64,000 nt of DNA from the NCBI GenBank assembly GCA_963765745.1, contig CAVXXM010000003.1, forward strand, positions 620,001-684,000, written 5' to 3'. Shown here piece after piece: positions 48,330-58,472 of this stretch. The first letter of the stretch is position 1. Every line of letters starts with the position of its first letter. The notes beneath the pieces are model-generated. The model did no database searches, was not told the DNA's origin, and saw only the letters and a program-made list of their open reading frames with translations. A program made the position numbers and the translations under genes. Origin of the DNA: JAHFPN01 sp963765745 (GTDB lineage Bacteria > Pseudomonadota > Alphaproteobacteria > Rhizobiales > Xanthobacteraceae).

Positions 48330-48385
48330 CCGGAAGATGAAAATCCTGAAGGTCGATTGGCAAATCAGTTCCCCGTTCAAGAAGA

Positions 48386-51300
48386 TTATGCCGCCTGCGC
48401 GCGTTCGGCGAGGCGCACGAGATTTTCGAGCAATTCCTTGGTGCCGCGCATGCGCTCCTGCACCGTCTCCCACTCGTGGAACATGACCACCTTCTGATCG
48501 GGCCGCACGCGCGCGGCCGAGCGCGGGTCCGCGATCCATCCGATCAGGCCTTCGGGATTGGCGAATACGCCGTCGCGGAACGAGACGACCGCGCCCTTGG
48601 CTCCCGCCTCGATGCGCTCCACATTGGCGCGGCGGCAGAGCGTCTTGATGGCGACGATCTCCAGCAGCGCGTTGACGTCCTCGGGCAGCGGGCCGAAGCG
48701 GTCGATCAGCTCGGCGGCCACGGCCTCGATCTCGGAGGCATTCTCTAGATCCGCAAGACGGCGATAGAGGCCGAGGCGCACGGAAAGGTCGGGCACATAT
48801 TCTTCCGGAATCATGACCGGCGTGCCGACTGCGATCTGCGGCGACCACTTGTCCGGCGCCGGCGCTTCGATGCCGGCTTCGAGCTGCGCCACCGCCTCGG
48901 CCAGCATTTCCTGATACAGCTCGTAGCCGACTTCACGGATGTGGCCGGACTGTTCCTCGCCAAGCAAATTCCCTGCGCCGCGGATATCGAGGTCGTGCGA
49001 AGCCAGTTCGAATCCCGCGCCAAGGCTGTCGAGCGACTGCAGCACCTTGAGCCGCCGCTCGGCTTGCTCGGTCACCTTGTGCGAAGCGGGTAGCGTGAAG
49101 ATGGCGTAGGCGCGGGTCTTGGAGCGGCCTACCCGTCCGCGCAATTGATAGAGCTGCGCCAGCCCGAAGCGGTCGGCGCGGTGCACGATCAGCGTGTTGG
49201 CGGTTGGAATATCGAGGCCGGATTCGACGATCGAGGTCGAAAGCAGCACGTCGAAGCTGCCGTCGTAGAACGCGCTCATGACGTCCTCGAGCTGCGTCGG
49301 CGCCATCTGGCCGTGCGCGATGGCGACCTTGATCTCCGGAACCTGCTCGGCAAGAAACTTCATCTCGCCGGCAAGGTCCTCGATGCGCGGGCAGACATAG
49401 AAGGCCTGGCCGCCGCGATATTTCTCGCGCAGCAGCGCTTCGCGCACGATCAAAGGATCGAACGGTGTGACGAATGTGCGGACTGCGAGCCGGTCCACGG
49501 GCGGGGTCGCGATAATCGAGAGTTCGCGCACGCCGGCGAGCGCCAACTGCAATGTGCGCGGGATCGGCGTCGCGGTCAGCGTCAGCACGTGCACCTCGTT
49601 GCGGATCTGTTTCAGCCGCTCCTTGTGCACGACGCCGAAATGCTGCTCCTCGTCCACCACCACGAGGCCGATATCCTTGAACGCGATACCCTTGCCCAAG
49701 AGTGCGTGCGTGCCGACGACGATATCGATCGCGCCGGAAGCGAGCCCTTCCTTCACCTTCGCAAGATCGGCGGCCTTCACCAGACGCGAGGCTTGCGCCA
49801 GCCGTAGCGGGAAGCCGCGGAAGCGCTCAGAGAATGTGCGGAAATGCTGGCGCGCCAGGAGCGTGGTCGGAACCACGACCGCGACTTGCTTGCCGTTCAT
49901 CGCCGTGACGAAGGCCGCGCGCAGCGCCACCTCGGTCTTGCCGAAGCCCACGTCGCCGCACACCAGCCGGTCCATGGGCCGGCCGGCGGCGAGGTCCTGC
50001 AGCACGGTGGCGATGGCCTCGCGCTGGTCGTCGGTCTCCTCGTAGGGGAAGCGCGCGCAGAATTCCTCGAACGCGCCTTCGGGCACGGTGAAAACTCGGC
50101 GCCTCGCGCAGCCGCCGCGCGGCGGCGACGCGCAACAGCGCCTCGGCCATTTCCAGGACGCGCTTCTTCATGCGCGCCTTGCGCGTCTGCCAGCCGACGC
50201 CGCCGAGGCGGTCGAGCTCGGCGCCGGCGTCCTCGGTGCCATAGCGCGTGAGCAGGTCGAGGTTCTCGACCGGGAGAAACAGGCGGTTGTTGTCGGCGTA
50301 GTGGATTTCGAGGCAATCGTGCGGCGCGCCGAGCGCCTCGATGGTCTTCAGCCCCATGAAGCGGCCGATGCCGTGATCGACGTGCACGACGAGATCGCCG
50401 GCCGAAAGGCTGGTGAGCTCGGCGATGAAATCCTGCGCGCGGCGCTGGCGGCGGTGCGGCCGCGCCAGCCGGTCGCCGAGCAAATCCTGCTCGCTGATGA
50501 AGGCGCTGTCGGCGCTCTCGAAGCCGTGCTCGAGGCCGAGCACCGCGAGGCCGACGGCTCCCGCGGGCAACTTCAGCGTCTCCGTCCAGTCGGCGACGTT
50601 GCGCAGATCGGTGAGGCCGTGGTCGGCCAATACGTGGCCGAGGCGCTCGCGCGAGCCCTCGCTCCAGGCGGTGAAGACGACGCGCTTGCCCTCTCCCTGC
50701 AGCGCGCGCACGTGCGCGGCCGCGGCATCGAACACATTCTTCTTCTCGTCGGTGCGCTCGGGCGCGAAATCGCGGCCCGCCTTGCCGCCGGCCTCGATCA
50801 CGTTCGGCGCGGCGGGAACCGCGAACGGCGACAGCCGCGCCAGCCCCGCGCTGCCGAGGCGCGCCTGCCAGTCCTTGTCCGGGAGATAGAGCTGCTTCGG
50901 CGGCAGCGGCTTATAGAGCGGCTGCTGGTTTTTCTCGTAGGCTTCCTTGCGCGCGGCGTAGTAGTCGGCGATCTGATCGAGCCGCGTACGCGCGGCTTCC
51001 TCCAGCAGCGGCTCCAGCACGACCGGGCTGCCGGGCAAATAGTCGAACAAAGTGTCGAGCCGCTCGAAGAACAGCGGCAGCCAGTGCTCCATGCCGGGAT
51101 GGCGGCGGCCTTGGCTTACGGATTCGAACAGCGCGTCGTCCTTGGTCTGGCCGCCGAACGCGGCCTGATAGGCGAGACGGAAGCGGCGCACGGAATCCGG
51201 ATCGAGGCGGGCCTCGCTGGTCGGCACCAGATCGAGGCGCGGAAGCGAGCCGGTGGTGCGCTGGGTCTCCGGGTCGAAGGTGCGGATCGATTCCAGCGTG

Positions 51301-51878
51301 TCGCCGAAGAAATCGAGCCGCACCGGCGCGCTAGCGCCCGGGGCAAAAAGATCGACGATGCCTCCGCGCACCGCGTATTCGCCGGTGTCGCGCACGGTGG
51401 AACTGCGCGCGAAGCCGTTGAGCTCGAGATAGCGCACCACCGCGTCCATGCCCGGCGCGTTGCCGGCGGCGAGCGAGAAGCTGGCGTTGGCCACGAACTC
51501 GCGCGGCGGCACGCGCTGAAGCGCGGCATTGATGGTCGCGAGCACGACGCTGCCCTGGCCGTGCGCGAGGCTCGCCAGCGTCGCCATGCGCCGTGCCGAG
51601 ACCGCCGCGTTCGGCGATACGCGGTCATAGGGCAGACAATCCCAGGCCGGAAACGCGAGTACATTCTGTTCCGGCGCGAAGAACGCGAGCGCGCGTGAGA
51701 GCGAATCCATGCGCTCGGCGTCGCGGCACAGCACCAACAGCCTGGCCGAAGCGTCGCGCGCGCGAAGCGTCCGCGCCAGATCGGCCACCACGACGCCGGA
51801 AAAGCCGTCGGGCACGCCGCTGATGGTGAGCGGCCGGCCGGGCGCGAATTTTTCGATCGGCGAGACCGGCTTGTTCAT
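48386..51878 (-). CDS. mfd: Transcription-repair coupling factor Mfd (one frameshift)
   Basis: A DNA translocase that removes RNA polymerase stalled at lesions and recruits UvrA. In order: a UvrB-like N-terminal region ('LAFPAWDCLPYDRVSPN', 'VRGGIVDLFAPGA'), the CarD-like RNA polymerase-interacting domain ('LSAGDLVVHVDHGIGRFMGL'), the helicase core with Walker A 'CGDVGFGKTEVAL' and 'VVVDEEQHFGV', and the C-terminal UvrA-binding regulatory domain. The frame breaks after 'LREAPSF' at an A run (50091-50094 on the plus strand) holding one extra base; removing it gives 'TVPEGAFEEFCARFPYEETD'. The corrected length is 1163 residues, normal for the family. The ATG at 51878 overlaps the sdhE stop. Confidence 0.93.
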
Positions 51879-52165
51879 CGGCCCTGCCGTTCGAGATGAA
51901 AGGCGCACAAGCGCTTGAACAGCGCCGTGTCGAAGTTGGCGGGTATCGGTGCAGCGCCAGTGATCCAGGAATAGACATCGGGATCGGGCGCTTCCATCAG
52001 CGCTTCGAACTGCGCGACCTCGGCTTCGGTGAACCCCGCGACGGCCGCGTCGGCGAAGGGGCCGAGCACAAGATCCATTTCGCGCATGCCGCGATGCCAG
52101 GCGCGAAAGCGCAGCCGCTTCCGGCGCGCGTCCAATTCCTGATTCGCCGGTCCGGTGCCGCTCAT
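51875..52165 (-). CDS. sdhE: Succinate dehydrogenase assembly factor SdhE (YgfY family)
   Basis: A 96-residue protein that promotes covalent FAD attachment to SdhA. The family motif RGxxE appears as 'AWHRGMREMDLVLG' near residues 22-35, followed by 'FEALMEAPDPDVYSWITG', matching the YgfY/Sdh5 fold. It is full length. It overlaps mfd by 4 bases (ATGA); the sdhE-mfd order is common in Rhizobiales, with recG often adjacent on the opposite strand as here. Confidence 0.92.
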   Translation of the reverse strand: MSGTGPANQELDARRKRLRFRAWHRGMREMDLVLGPFADAAVAGFTEAEVAQFEALMEAPDPDVYSWITGAAPIPANFDTALFKRLCAFHLERQGR

Positions 52166-52295
52166 GCGAACGCCAAAAGCCCGGACGAGCCGGGCGCTGA
52201 GGTTATAACCGCACAGCTGGCCGGTGTCAGCGTCGAGTTGCGAGACGCTGGCGGGCTATTTAGTCTTGCTTCGGGCTTGGACCGGGAGGGCTGCC

Positions 52296-52646
52296 GTGCG
52301 GAAGACGAGCAGGCAAAATCTATGCGTCTTGACGGTGACAGGCTTGGCGGCGGGTCTTGCCGCCACGCTCTGGGCGGCACCGGTCGAAGCCCAAGGCAGG
52401 CGCACCCCAATCAATGGAGTGGAAAAAACGCCGCTTTCGATGTGCGCGCGCGGCAGCATCCAGTATGTCCGCCACACACGCCGCGCCCTCAAGTTTCCCG
52501 GCATCGAATACTGCAACGATCGGGAGTGGAGTGTGAGCGGCGTCGAGGAAGACGCCACCCACGTCTATTGGTACGTGCCGTTCGGCGACGGTTCCGAACG
52601 GCAATTCGGAGCCGGTAACGTCTATTGCCGCTGCCGGCATCCTTAG
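52296..52646 (+). CDS. Small secreted cysteine-containing protein of unknown function
   Basis: I do not recognise this family. The best start is GTG at 52296, with GGGAGGG (52283-52289) 6 bases upstream, giving 116 residues with a signal peptide ending near 'APVEAQGRR' (about residue 33). The mature part of about 83 residues has four Cys ('MCARGS', 'EYCND', 'VYCRCRHP'), suggesting two disulfides, and is rich in Arg and aromatics ('HVYWYVPFGDGSERQFG'). It lies between divergent sdhE-mfd and recG, 83 bases before recG. The earlier open frame from 52224 has no ribosome-binding site and no signal-like start. Confidence 0.7.
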   Translation: MRKTSRQNLCVLTVTGLAAGLAATLWAAPVEAQGRRTPINGVEKTPLSMCARGSIQYVRHTRRALKFPGIEYCNDREWSVSGVEEDATHVYWYVPFGDGSERQFGAGNVYCRCRHP

Positions 52647-52729
52647 TCCGGTAGAATAATTTCCGGCTTTAGGGTGATCGGCCCGGGCGGTTGCGCGCCC
52701 GGCGCGGTTCGGTCACGTTCGATTTTCAG

Positions 52730-54818
52730 ATGCGCCCCGCGATCCTGAACCCACTGTTCGCTTCCATCCAGAAGCTGCCCGGCATCGGGCCGAAGCTTCT
52801 GAAACTCTATGAGAGCTTGCTCGACCGCGCCGAGCCGCGGGTGATCGACCTGCTGTTTCATCTCCCCTATTCCGCCATCGACCGGCGCGCGCGGCCGAAG
52901 CTCGCCGAAGTCGTGCCCGACACGATCGCTACCGTGGGAGTGACGATCGACCGGCACCAGCCCGGCCGCGGGCGCGCGCCATATCGAATTTTCGCCGAGG
53001 ACGATACTGGCACGCTGGAGATCGTCTATTTCAACATTCCCGCGGATCGGCTCGAAAAGATGCTCCCGCTCGGCGAGAAGCGCTGGGTGTCGGGCAAGAT
53101 CGCGCTCTATGACGGCCGGCTGCAGATGGTGCACCCGGACCGGGTGCTCGACGAAAAGGGACTGGCGAATCTTCCCGATCTCGATCCGGTCTATTCGCTG
53201 ACCGAAGGGTTGCCTGCCGGCAATGTACGCCGCGCGGCGGCGGCGGCGCTCAAGTTCGTGCCAGAGGTGCCCGAATGGGACGATCCGGCGTTTCGCGCGC
53301 AGCATGGCTTCGCTTCGTTCGCGGAGGCCGTGAAGCGGCTGCATATTCCAGCCGAGCTATCCGACATCGCGCCCGAGTCGAAATTTCGCGCGCGGCTCGC
53401 CTATGACGAACTCCTGGCGCATCAGCTATCGCTTGCGCTGGTGCGCGGCGAGATGCGGCGCGAACCGGGCCGCGCCAGCAAGGGTGACGGGCGGCTGCGC
53501 GCGAAGATCGAAGCGGCGCTGCCCTTCTCGCTCACAAGCTCGCAACGCAAGGCGATCGAGGAAATCATCGGCGATCTTGCTTCGGAAACGCGCATGCTGC
53601 GGCTGCTGCAGGGCGACGTCGGCTCGGGCAAGACCATCGTGGCGCTGCTCGCGGCCGCGCACGCGATCGAGGCCGGCCACCAAGCGGCGATCATGGCGCC
53701 GACCGAAATCCTGGCGCGGCAGCACTTCGAGCGCATTTCGCCGCTCGCCAAGGCGGCGGGCATCACGCTCGCGATCCTCACCGGCCGCGAACGGGGCGCC
53801 GAGCGCGATGAGTTGCTCGATGCGCTGCAGGCCGGAAGGATCGATCTCCTGCGTCGGCACCCACGCGCTGTTTCAGGAAGGCGTCGAGTTTCACGATCTC
53901 GCGCTCGCGGTGGTGGACGAGCAGCACCGCTTCGGCGTGCACCAGCGGCTCGCGCTCGCGCGCAAGGGTGGAGCCGTCGACATGCTGGTGATGACCGCGA
54001 CGCCGATTCCGCGCACCCTGGTCATCACCTATTTCGGCGACATGGAGGTCTCGGAGCTGCGCGAGAAGCCGGCGGGCCGCACGCCGATCGATACGCGCAC
54101 GATATCGCTGGAGCGCAGCGGCGAAGTGGTCGAGGCGGTCGGCCGCGCGCTGGCGTCGGGGGCGCGGGCCTACTGGGTCTGCCCCTTGATCGAGGAGTCG
54201 GAGGAAGTGGATTTTGCCGCGGCCGAGGCGCGCTACGAGATACTAAAAGCCGAGTTCGGTGAAATCGTCGGCCTCGTGCATGGGCGCATGAAGGGCGCGG
54301 AGCGCGACGAGGCCATGGCGCGTTTCGCGCGCGGCGAGATCAAGCTGCTCGTCGCTACGACGGTGATCGAAGTCGGCGTCGATGTGCCGGAGGCGACGAT
54401 CATGGTGGTCGAACAAGCGGAGCGGTTCGGGCTGGCGCAGTTGCACCAGTTGCGCGGCCGGGTCGGCCGCGGGACGCAGCGCTCGACGTGCTTGTTGCTC
54501 TACAGGGCGCCGCTCGGAGAAGCGGCGAAGCGGCGGCTGGCGAAATTGCGCGAGACCGACGACGGCTTCGAGATCGCCGAGGAAGATCTCGCGCTGCGCG
54601 GCGAAGGCGAGGTGCTCGGCACGCGCCAGAGCGGCCTGCCCGGCTTCCGCATCGCGCGGCCGGAGCTGCACCGCGACCTGATGGAGGCCGCGCGCAAGGA
54701 CGCGGCGCTCATCCTGCAGCGCGATTCCGCGCTCACATCCGAGCGCGGTAAAGCGTTGCGCTTGCTCTTGCACCTGTTTGAACGCGAGGAAGCGGCGCGG
54801 CTCCTGGAAGCGGGCTAG
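52730..54818 (+). CDS. recG: ATP-dependent DNA helicase RecG (one frameshift)
   Basis: A fork-reversal and Holliday-junction helicase. The N-terminal wedge domain ('LLFHLPYSAIDRRARPKLAE') binds branched DNA. Motor motifs are Walker A 'LLQGDVGSGKTIVALLAA', 'MAPTEILARQHFERI', 'VVDEQHRFGVHQR', 'TATPIPRTL' and 'QLHQLRGRVGRG'. The frame changes after 'AGRIDLL' because of one extra base at 53851; removal restores 'VGTHALFQEGVEFHDLALAV' and a 695-residue protein, normal for RecG. I use the ATG at 52730, as the upstream open stretch lacks family similarity. It ends 3 bases from the convergent DUF2652 gene. Confidence 0.93.
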
Positions 54819-54821
54819 TCC

Positions 54822-56006
54822 TCAAGCCGGCGCCAGGCGCGAATCCACCGCGGACTTCAACGTGTGCGGCGTTAGTGCCGGCGTCACCTTGGCTGCGCGT
54901 CCTTCGGCTGCGTCCGCCCTTGCCCGCTCGACCAATCTGGCGAACTGAGCAGTCAAGGTTTCATGGGACAGGGCGCCGATCTTCTTCGACTGCAAGCGCA
55001 GGAACGCTTGTATCAACTTGTTCGATGCGATCGGCAGGCCGATGCGTGCGGTGACGCGGCTGCCTTCCGCGGTGGATGCAATGAAAATCGTGTACGGCAA
55101 CACACCGCCGAGCGGCAAACGCATGTGATACGTGATGTGATCGTGCGGCCGCCAATCGACGATGGTGAACACGTGCACGGTGCCGTCGCCGTGGGCGCAG
55201 TGATCGACCGTGCCTACATTGGCGCGCCCGCGGTCGGCGCCGACACGGGTGAATTTCGTCAGGTTAGGAACCATGGCGCCGCGCATGTTCGGATCGGTGA
55301 GATAGTACCAAGTCCGGTCGGGCGGGATGGCGAGATCGACCGACACATCCTCGCACACGCGCGCGTCGTGTTCGCCGATTACGATAACGCTCCGCTCCCG
55401 GTGGGCTTCCCAGACCGGCCGCATGTCGAGGACGCGGAGTGGAATCTCGCCGAAGGTGTCGTCTTTCTCCTGGTGACGTACGGCATGGCCGAAATATTCG
55501 GCAAGACCCGTGGCACTGGCTGCCGCCTCGGTGAACGCCGCGTAGGCGCGGATGCCGGTCGTGGAACTGATGCTGTTCTTCAGCAGCCGGTGAATCAGGA
55601 TCACGTCCGGCCCGCCCAATTCCTGACGGCCGGCGATGGATTGCTCGACATAGGCGCCGAAGTGGACCAAGAGCTTGAGATCGAGCTTGGCGATATTGCT
55701 GCAGGCGGCGCAGGTGCAGGTGGTGTTGTGCAGCATCGCCTCGAGTGCGTCGGCGAAGCCGCAATAAAGACTTTCGACCATGTCGAGCACGTGCTGGCCG
55801 TCGGATACGTGGCCGGCGCGCGCGTGCGCCAGAATGGCATCGCCCTGGATATTGGACAGCGCGAACGGGGATCGCAGCTTGGCCAGCAGCGCGGAAAACA
55901 ACTGCTCCAGGATGCCGCGCGCGTGCTCGAGCTCGGAGTCCTTGAGAAAGCGGGTGTAACCGGTGATGTCCGCGATCAGGAGATAGCCGGTCTCCGGCTT
56001 CTGCAT
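54822..56006 (-). CDS. DUF2652 cyclase-like domain fused to SRPBCC domain
   Basis: A 394-residue cytoplasmic protein. The first 190 residues match DUF2652, a relative of class III nucleotidyl cyclases. 'LLIADITGYTRFLKDSELEH' has the position of the first metal-binding Asp and 'NIQGDAILAHA' that of the second. Between them and the next helix is a Cys cluster, CTCAAC. Residues about 215-360 form an SRPBCC lipid-binding domain ('VSVDLAIPPDRTWYYLTDPN', 'VFTIVDWRPHDHITYHM'). Whether it makes a cyclic nucleotide is unknown. The start at 56006 follows GAGG at a good distance; the in-frame ATG at 56054 is less likely. It follows the DUF805 gene on the same strand. Confidence 0.75.
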   Translation of the reverse strand: MQKPETGYLLIADITGYTRFLKDSELEHARGILEQLFSALLAKLRSPFALSNIQGDAILAHARAGHVSDGQHVLDMVESLYCGFADALEAMLHNTTCTCAACSNIAKLDLKLLVHFGAYVEQSIAGRQELGGPDVILIHRLLKNSISSTTGIRAYAAFTEAAASATGLAEYFGHAVRHQEKDDTFGEIPLRVLDMRPVWEAHRERSVIVIGEHDARVCEDVSVDLAIPPDRTWYYLTDPNMRGAMVPNLTKFTRVGADRGRANVGTVDHCAHGDGTVHVFTIVDWRPHDHITYHMRLPLGGVLPYTIFIASTAEGSRVTARIGLPIASNKLIQAFLRLQSKKIGALSHETLTAQFARLVERARADAAEGRAAKVTPALTPHTLKSAVDSRLAPA

Positions 56007-56105
56007 GCCAACCTCGTGATGCCATCGCCCGCGAGCCGCGCGAGCAATATTCATGCTCGCGAGCAGAATATCATCACAGCATGCATTGGCACCAGTTGCG
56101 GCCGC

Positions 56106-56465
56106 TCAACCGAGCGGGTCGGGCCCGAACCGGTTCGACCCGTCGGTGCCCTTCATGCAGTCCCAGATCAGCAGCAGAATGATTCCGATGATCGTGAATA
56201 CGAGCAGGATCCACCAGCCGGTCCGGTCGAGGTCGTGCAGGCGGCGGATGGACACCGCGAGGCCGGGCAAGAACAAGATCAAGCCTGAAATCGAATTGAG
56301 CGGCGATATATAGCTGTCGGGAAAGATCGCTACGTCGAGGATCGCAGTCACCGAGCCCGCGATGAAGGCGAACAACACCCAGTACCAGAACTCGGACCGC
56401 GCGGCGCGGCCGGAGAAATTCACGTAGTTGTTGAAACCGGAAGCGATCGCTTGCTGGAAATTCAT
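56106..56465 (-). CDS. DUF805 family membrane protein
   Basis: A 119-residue inner-membrane protein with four hydrophobic segments. The N-terminal 'NNYVNFSGRAARSEFWYWVLF' and the later 'VSIRRLHDLDRTGWW' are the two signatures of DUF805 (YhaH/YhaI-like), whose function is not established. It starts at the ATG at 56465; the open frame further upstream overlaps glmS out of frame. It sits 64 bases after glmS on the same strand. Confidence 0.88.
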   Translation of the reverse strand: MNFQQAIASGFNNYVNFSGRAARSEFWYWVLFAFIAGSVTAILDVAIFPDSYISPLNSISGLILFLPGLAVSIRRLHDLDRTGWWILLVFTIIGIILLLIWDCMKGTDGSNRFGPDPLG

Positions 56466-56529
56466 GGCCGGGCCTCCTCGGAGCGGTTCGCGCAAAGGTA
56501 GCAAACGCCCGGAAAATAGAAAGCGCGTC

Positions 56530-58356
56530 TTATTCGACGGTGACCGATTTCGCGAGGTTGCGCGGCTGGTCGATGTCGGTGCCGCGCACCACGGCGACGT
56601 GATAGGCGAGCAATTGCACCGGCAGCGCATAGACCAGCGGCGTGACGGTGGCCGGCATGTCTGGCAACGTCAGGATCACCTCGGCGTCGATGCCGGCGGC
56701 CGCAGCGCCCTTCCCGTCGGTGACAAGGATGATCCGCCCGCCCCGCGCCAGAACCTCTTGCATATTGGAAGCGGTCTTCTCGAACACGCGGTCGAACGGC
56801 GCGATCACGACCACCGGCATGGTCTCGTCGATCAGCGCGATCGGTCCGTGCTTCAGCTCGCCGGCGGCGTAGCCCTCGGCGTGGATATAGGAAATTTCCT
56901 TGAGCTTCAGCGCGCCTTCCATGGCGAGCGGGAAGCTGGTGCCGCGGCCGAGATACAGCACGTCGTTGGCGTCGGCGATGGATTTGGCGAGCCGTTCGAT
57001 CTCGGGCTCGAGCGCGAGCGCCTCGACCATGTGGCGCGGTACTTCGACCAAAGCGCGCACCAGCCGTTTCTCGTCCAAATCGGAGAGAATCCCACGCGCG
57101 CGGCCGGTGGCGATAGCGAGGCACGCTAGCGCCGCGAGCTGACAAGTGAATGCCTTGGTGGAAGCCACGCCGATCTCGGGGCCGGCGAGCGTCGGCATCA
57201 CCACCTCGCTCTCGCGGGCGATGGTCGAACTCGGCACGTTGACGACCGAGAGCGTATGCTGGTCGTTCTCTTTCGCGTAGCGCAACGAGGCGAGCGTGTC
57301 GGCGGTCTCGCCCGACTGCGAGACGAAGATCGCAAGGCCACCCTTTTCCATCGGCGCCTCGCGGTAGCGGAACTCGGAAGCGATATCGAGATCGACCGGC
57401 ACGCGCGCGAAGCGCTCGAACCAGTATTTCGCGATCATGCCGGCATAGAAAGCGGTGCCGCAGGCGGAGATCGCGATGCGCGGCACGCGCGCCAGATCGA
57501 ACGGCAGTTTCATCGGCAGCCGCACGCGCTCATGGGTCATGTCGAGATAATGCGCGAGCGTGTGGCCGACCACCTCGGGCTGCTCGTAGATTTCCTTGGC
57601 CATGAAGTGGCGGTGATTGCCTTTATCCACCAGGAAGGCGCCGGCCGTGCTCTTCTGCACCGGCCGCTCGACGCGCTTGCCCGAGCTGTCGCGAATTTCA
57701 ACGCTCTTGCGGCGCACGATCGCAAGATCGCCTTCCTCGAGATACGAAATCTCGTCGGTGAAGGGAGCCAGCGCGATGGCGTCGGAGCCCAGATACATTT
57801 CGCCGGAACCGTAGCCGACCGCCAGAGGGCTGCCCTTGCGGGCGCCGACCAGGAGATCCTCTTCGCCGATGAAGATGAAGGCGAGCGCGAAAGCGCCGCG
57901 CAGGCGCGGCAGCGACGCGACCACCGCCTCGACCGGGCCCTTGCCGGTCAGCATCGCGGCGGTGACGAGATGGGCGATGACTTCGGTGTCGGTCTCGGTC
58001 TTGAAGACCGCGCCTTGCTTCGACAGTTCTTCGCGCAACTCGCGGAAATTCTCGATGATGCCGTTGTGCACCACCGCGAGCTTGTCGGTGGCGTGCGGAT
58101 GGGCATTGGTTTCGTTCGGCGCACCGTGGGTGGCCCAACGGGTGTGACCGATGCCGATGTTGCCCGCGAGCGGCTCGCGCTTGAGCCGATCTTCCAGATT
58201 CTTGAGCTTGCCCTCGGCGCGGCGGCGCGCGAGCTTGCCGCCTTCGAGCGTGGCGATGCCGGCGGAATCGTAGCCGCGGTATTCCAGCCGCTTCAGCGCG
58301 TCGATGAGCGCGCCGGCGACCGGCTCAGTGCCCAGAATCCCGACGATGCCGCACAT
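56530..58356 (-). CDS. glmS: Glutamine-fructose-6-phosphate aminotransferase (isomerising)
   Basis: A 608-residue enzyme making glucosamine-6-phosphate, the first step to UDP-GlcNAc for peptidoglycan and LPS. The N-terminal nucleophile Cys2 ('MCGIVGILG'), 'RLEYRGYDSAGIA' and 'GHTRWATHGAPNETNAHPH' form the glutaminase. Two SIS sugar-isomerase domains follow ('FVSQSGETADTLASLRYAK', 'GRGTSFPLAMEGALKLKEIS'), ending 'PRNLAKSVTVE'. All are intact. It lies 116 bases downstream of glmU on the same strand. I saw no glmS ribozyme-like element, which is expected because these occur mainly in Gram-positives. Confidence 0.97.
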   Translation of the reverse strand: MCGIVGILGTEPVAGALIDALKRLEYRGYDSAGIATLEGGKLARRRAEGKLKNLEDRLKREPLAGNIGIGHTRWATHGAPNETNAHPHATDKLAVVHNGIIENFRELREELSKQGAVFKTETDTEVIAHLVTAAMLTGKGPVEAVVASLPRLRGAFALAFIFIGEEDLLVGARKGSPLAVGYGSGEMYLGSDAIALAPFTDEISYLEEGDLAIVRRKSVEIRDSSGKRVERPVQKSTAGAFLVDKGNHRHFMAKEIYEQPEVVGHTLAHYLDMTHERVRLPMKLPFDLARVPRIAISACGTAFYAGMIAKYWFERFARVPVDLDIASEFRYREAPMEKGGLAIFVSQSGETADTLASLRYAKENDQHTLSVVNVPSSTIARESEVVMPTLAGPEIGVASTKAFTCQLAALACLAIATGRARGILSDLDEKRLVRALVEVPRHMVEALALEPEIERLAKSIADANDVLYLGRGTSFPLAMEGALKLKEISYIHAEGYAAGELKHGPIALIDETMPVVVIAPFDRVFEKTASNMQEVLARGGRIILVTDGKGAAAAGIDAEVILTLPDMPATVTPLVYALPVQLLAYHVAVVRGTDIDQPRNLAKSVTVE

Positions 58357-58472
58357 GGATTGGCCTCACCCTTCCAACCGCAGGCTACCTGGGAGGCCTT
58401 TAGGAGCCGTTGCCGATCCGGTGAAATCAATTCGGATTGCGTCCGATTGCAAGTTACAGGCGGATGAATCGG

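Noticed and set aside
50088..51698. A 536-codon open frame on the plus strand opposite mfd.
   Set aside because: The mfd frame on the minus strand has clear Mfd motifs. The antisense frame is Arg/Ala/Gly-rich with no domain and arises from high third-position GC.
53840..53860. Programmed frameshifting in recG or mfd.
   Set aside because: No slippery heptamer with a downstream structure is evident, and family members are encoded in one frame; a 1-base sequence error fits better.
58357..58472. A glmS ribozyme or small-RNA target in the glmU-glmS spacer.
   Set aside because: No pseudoknot-like ribozyme core was recognised, and the element is not expected in alphaproteobacteria.
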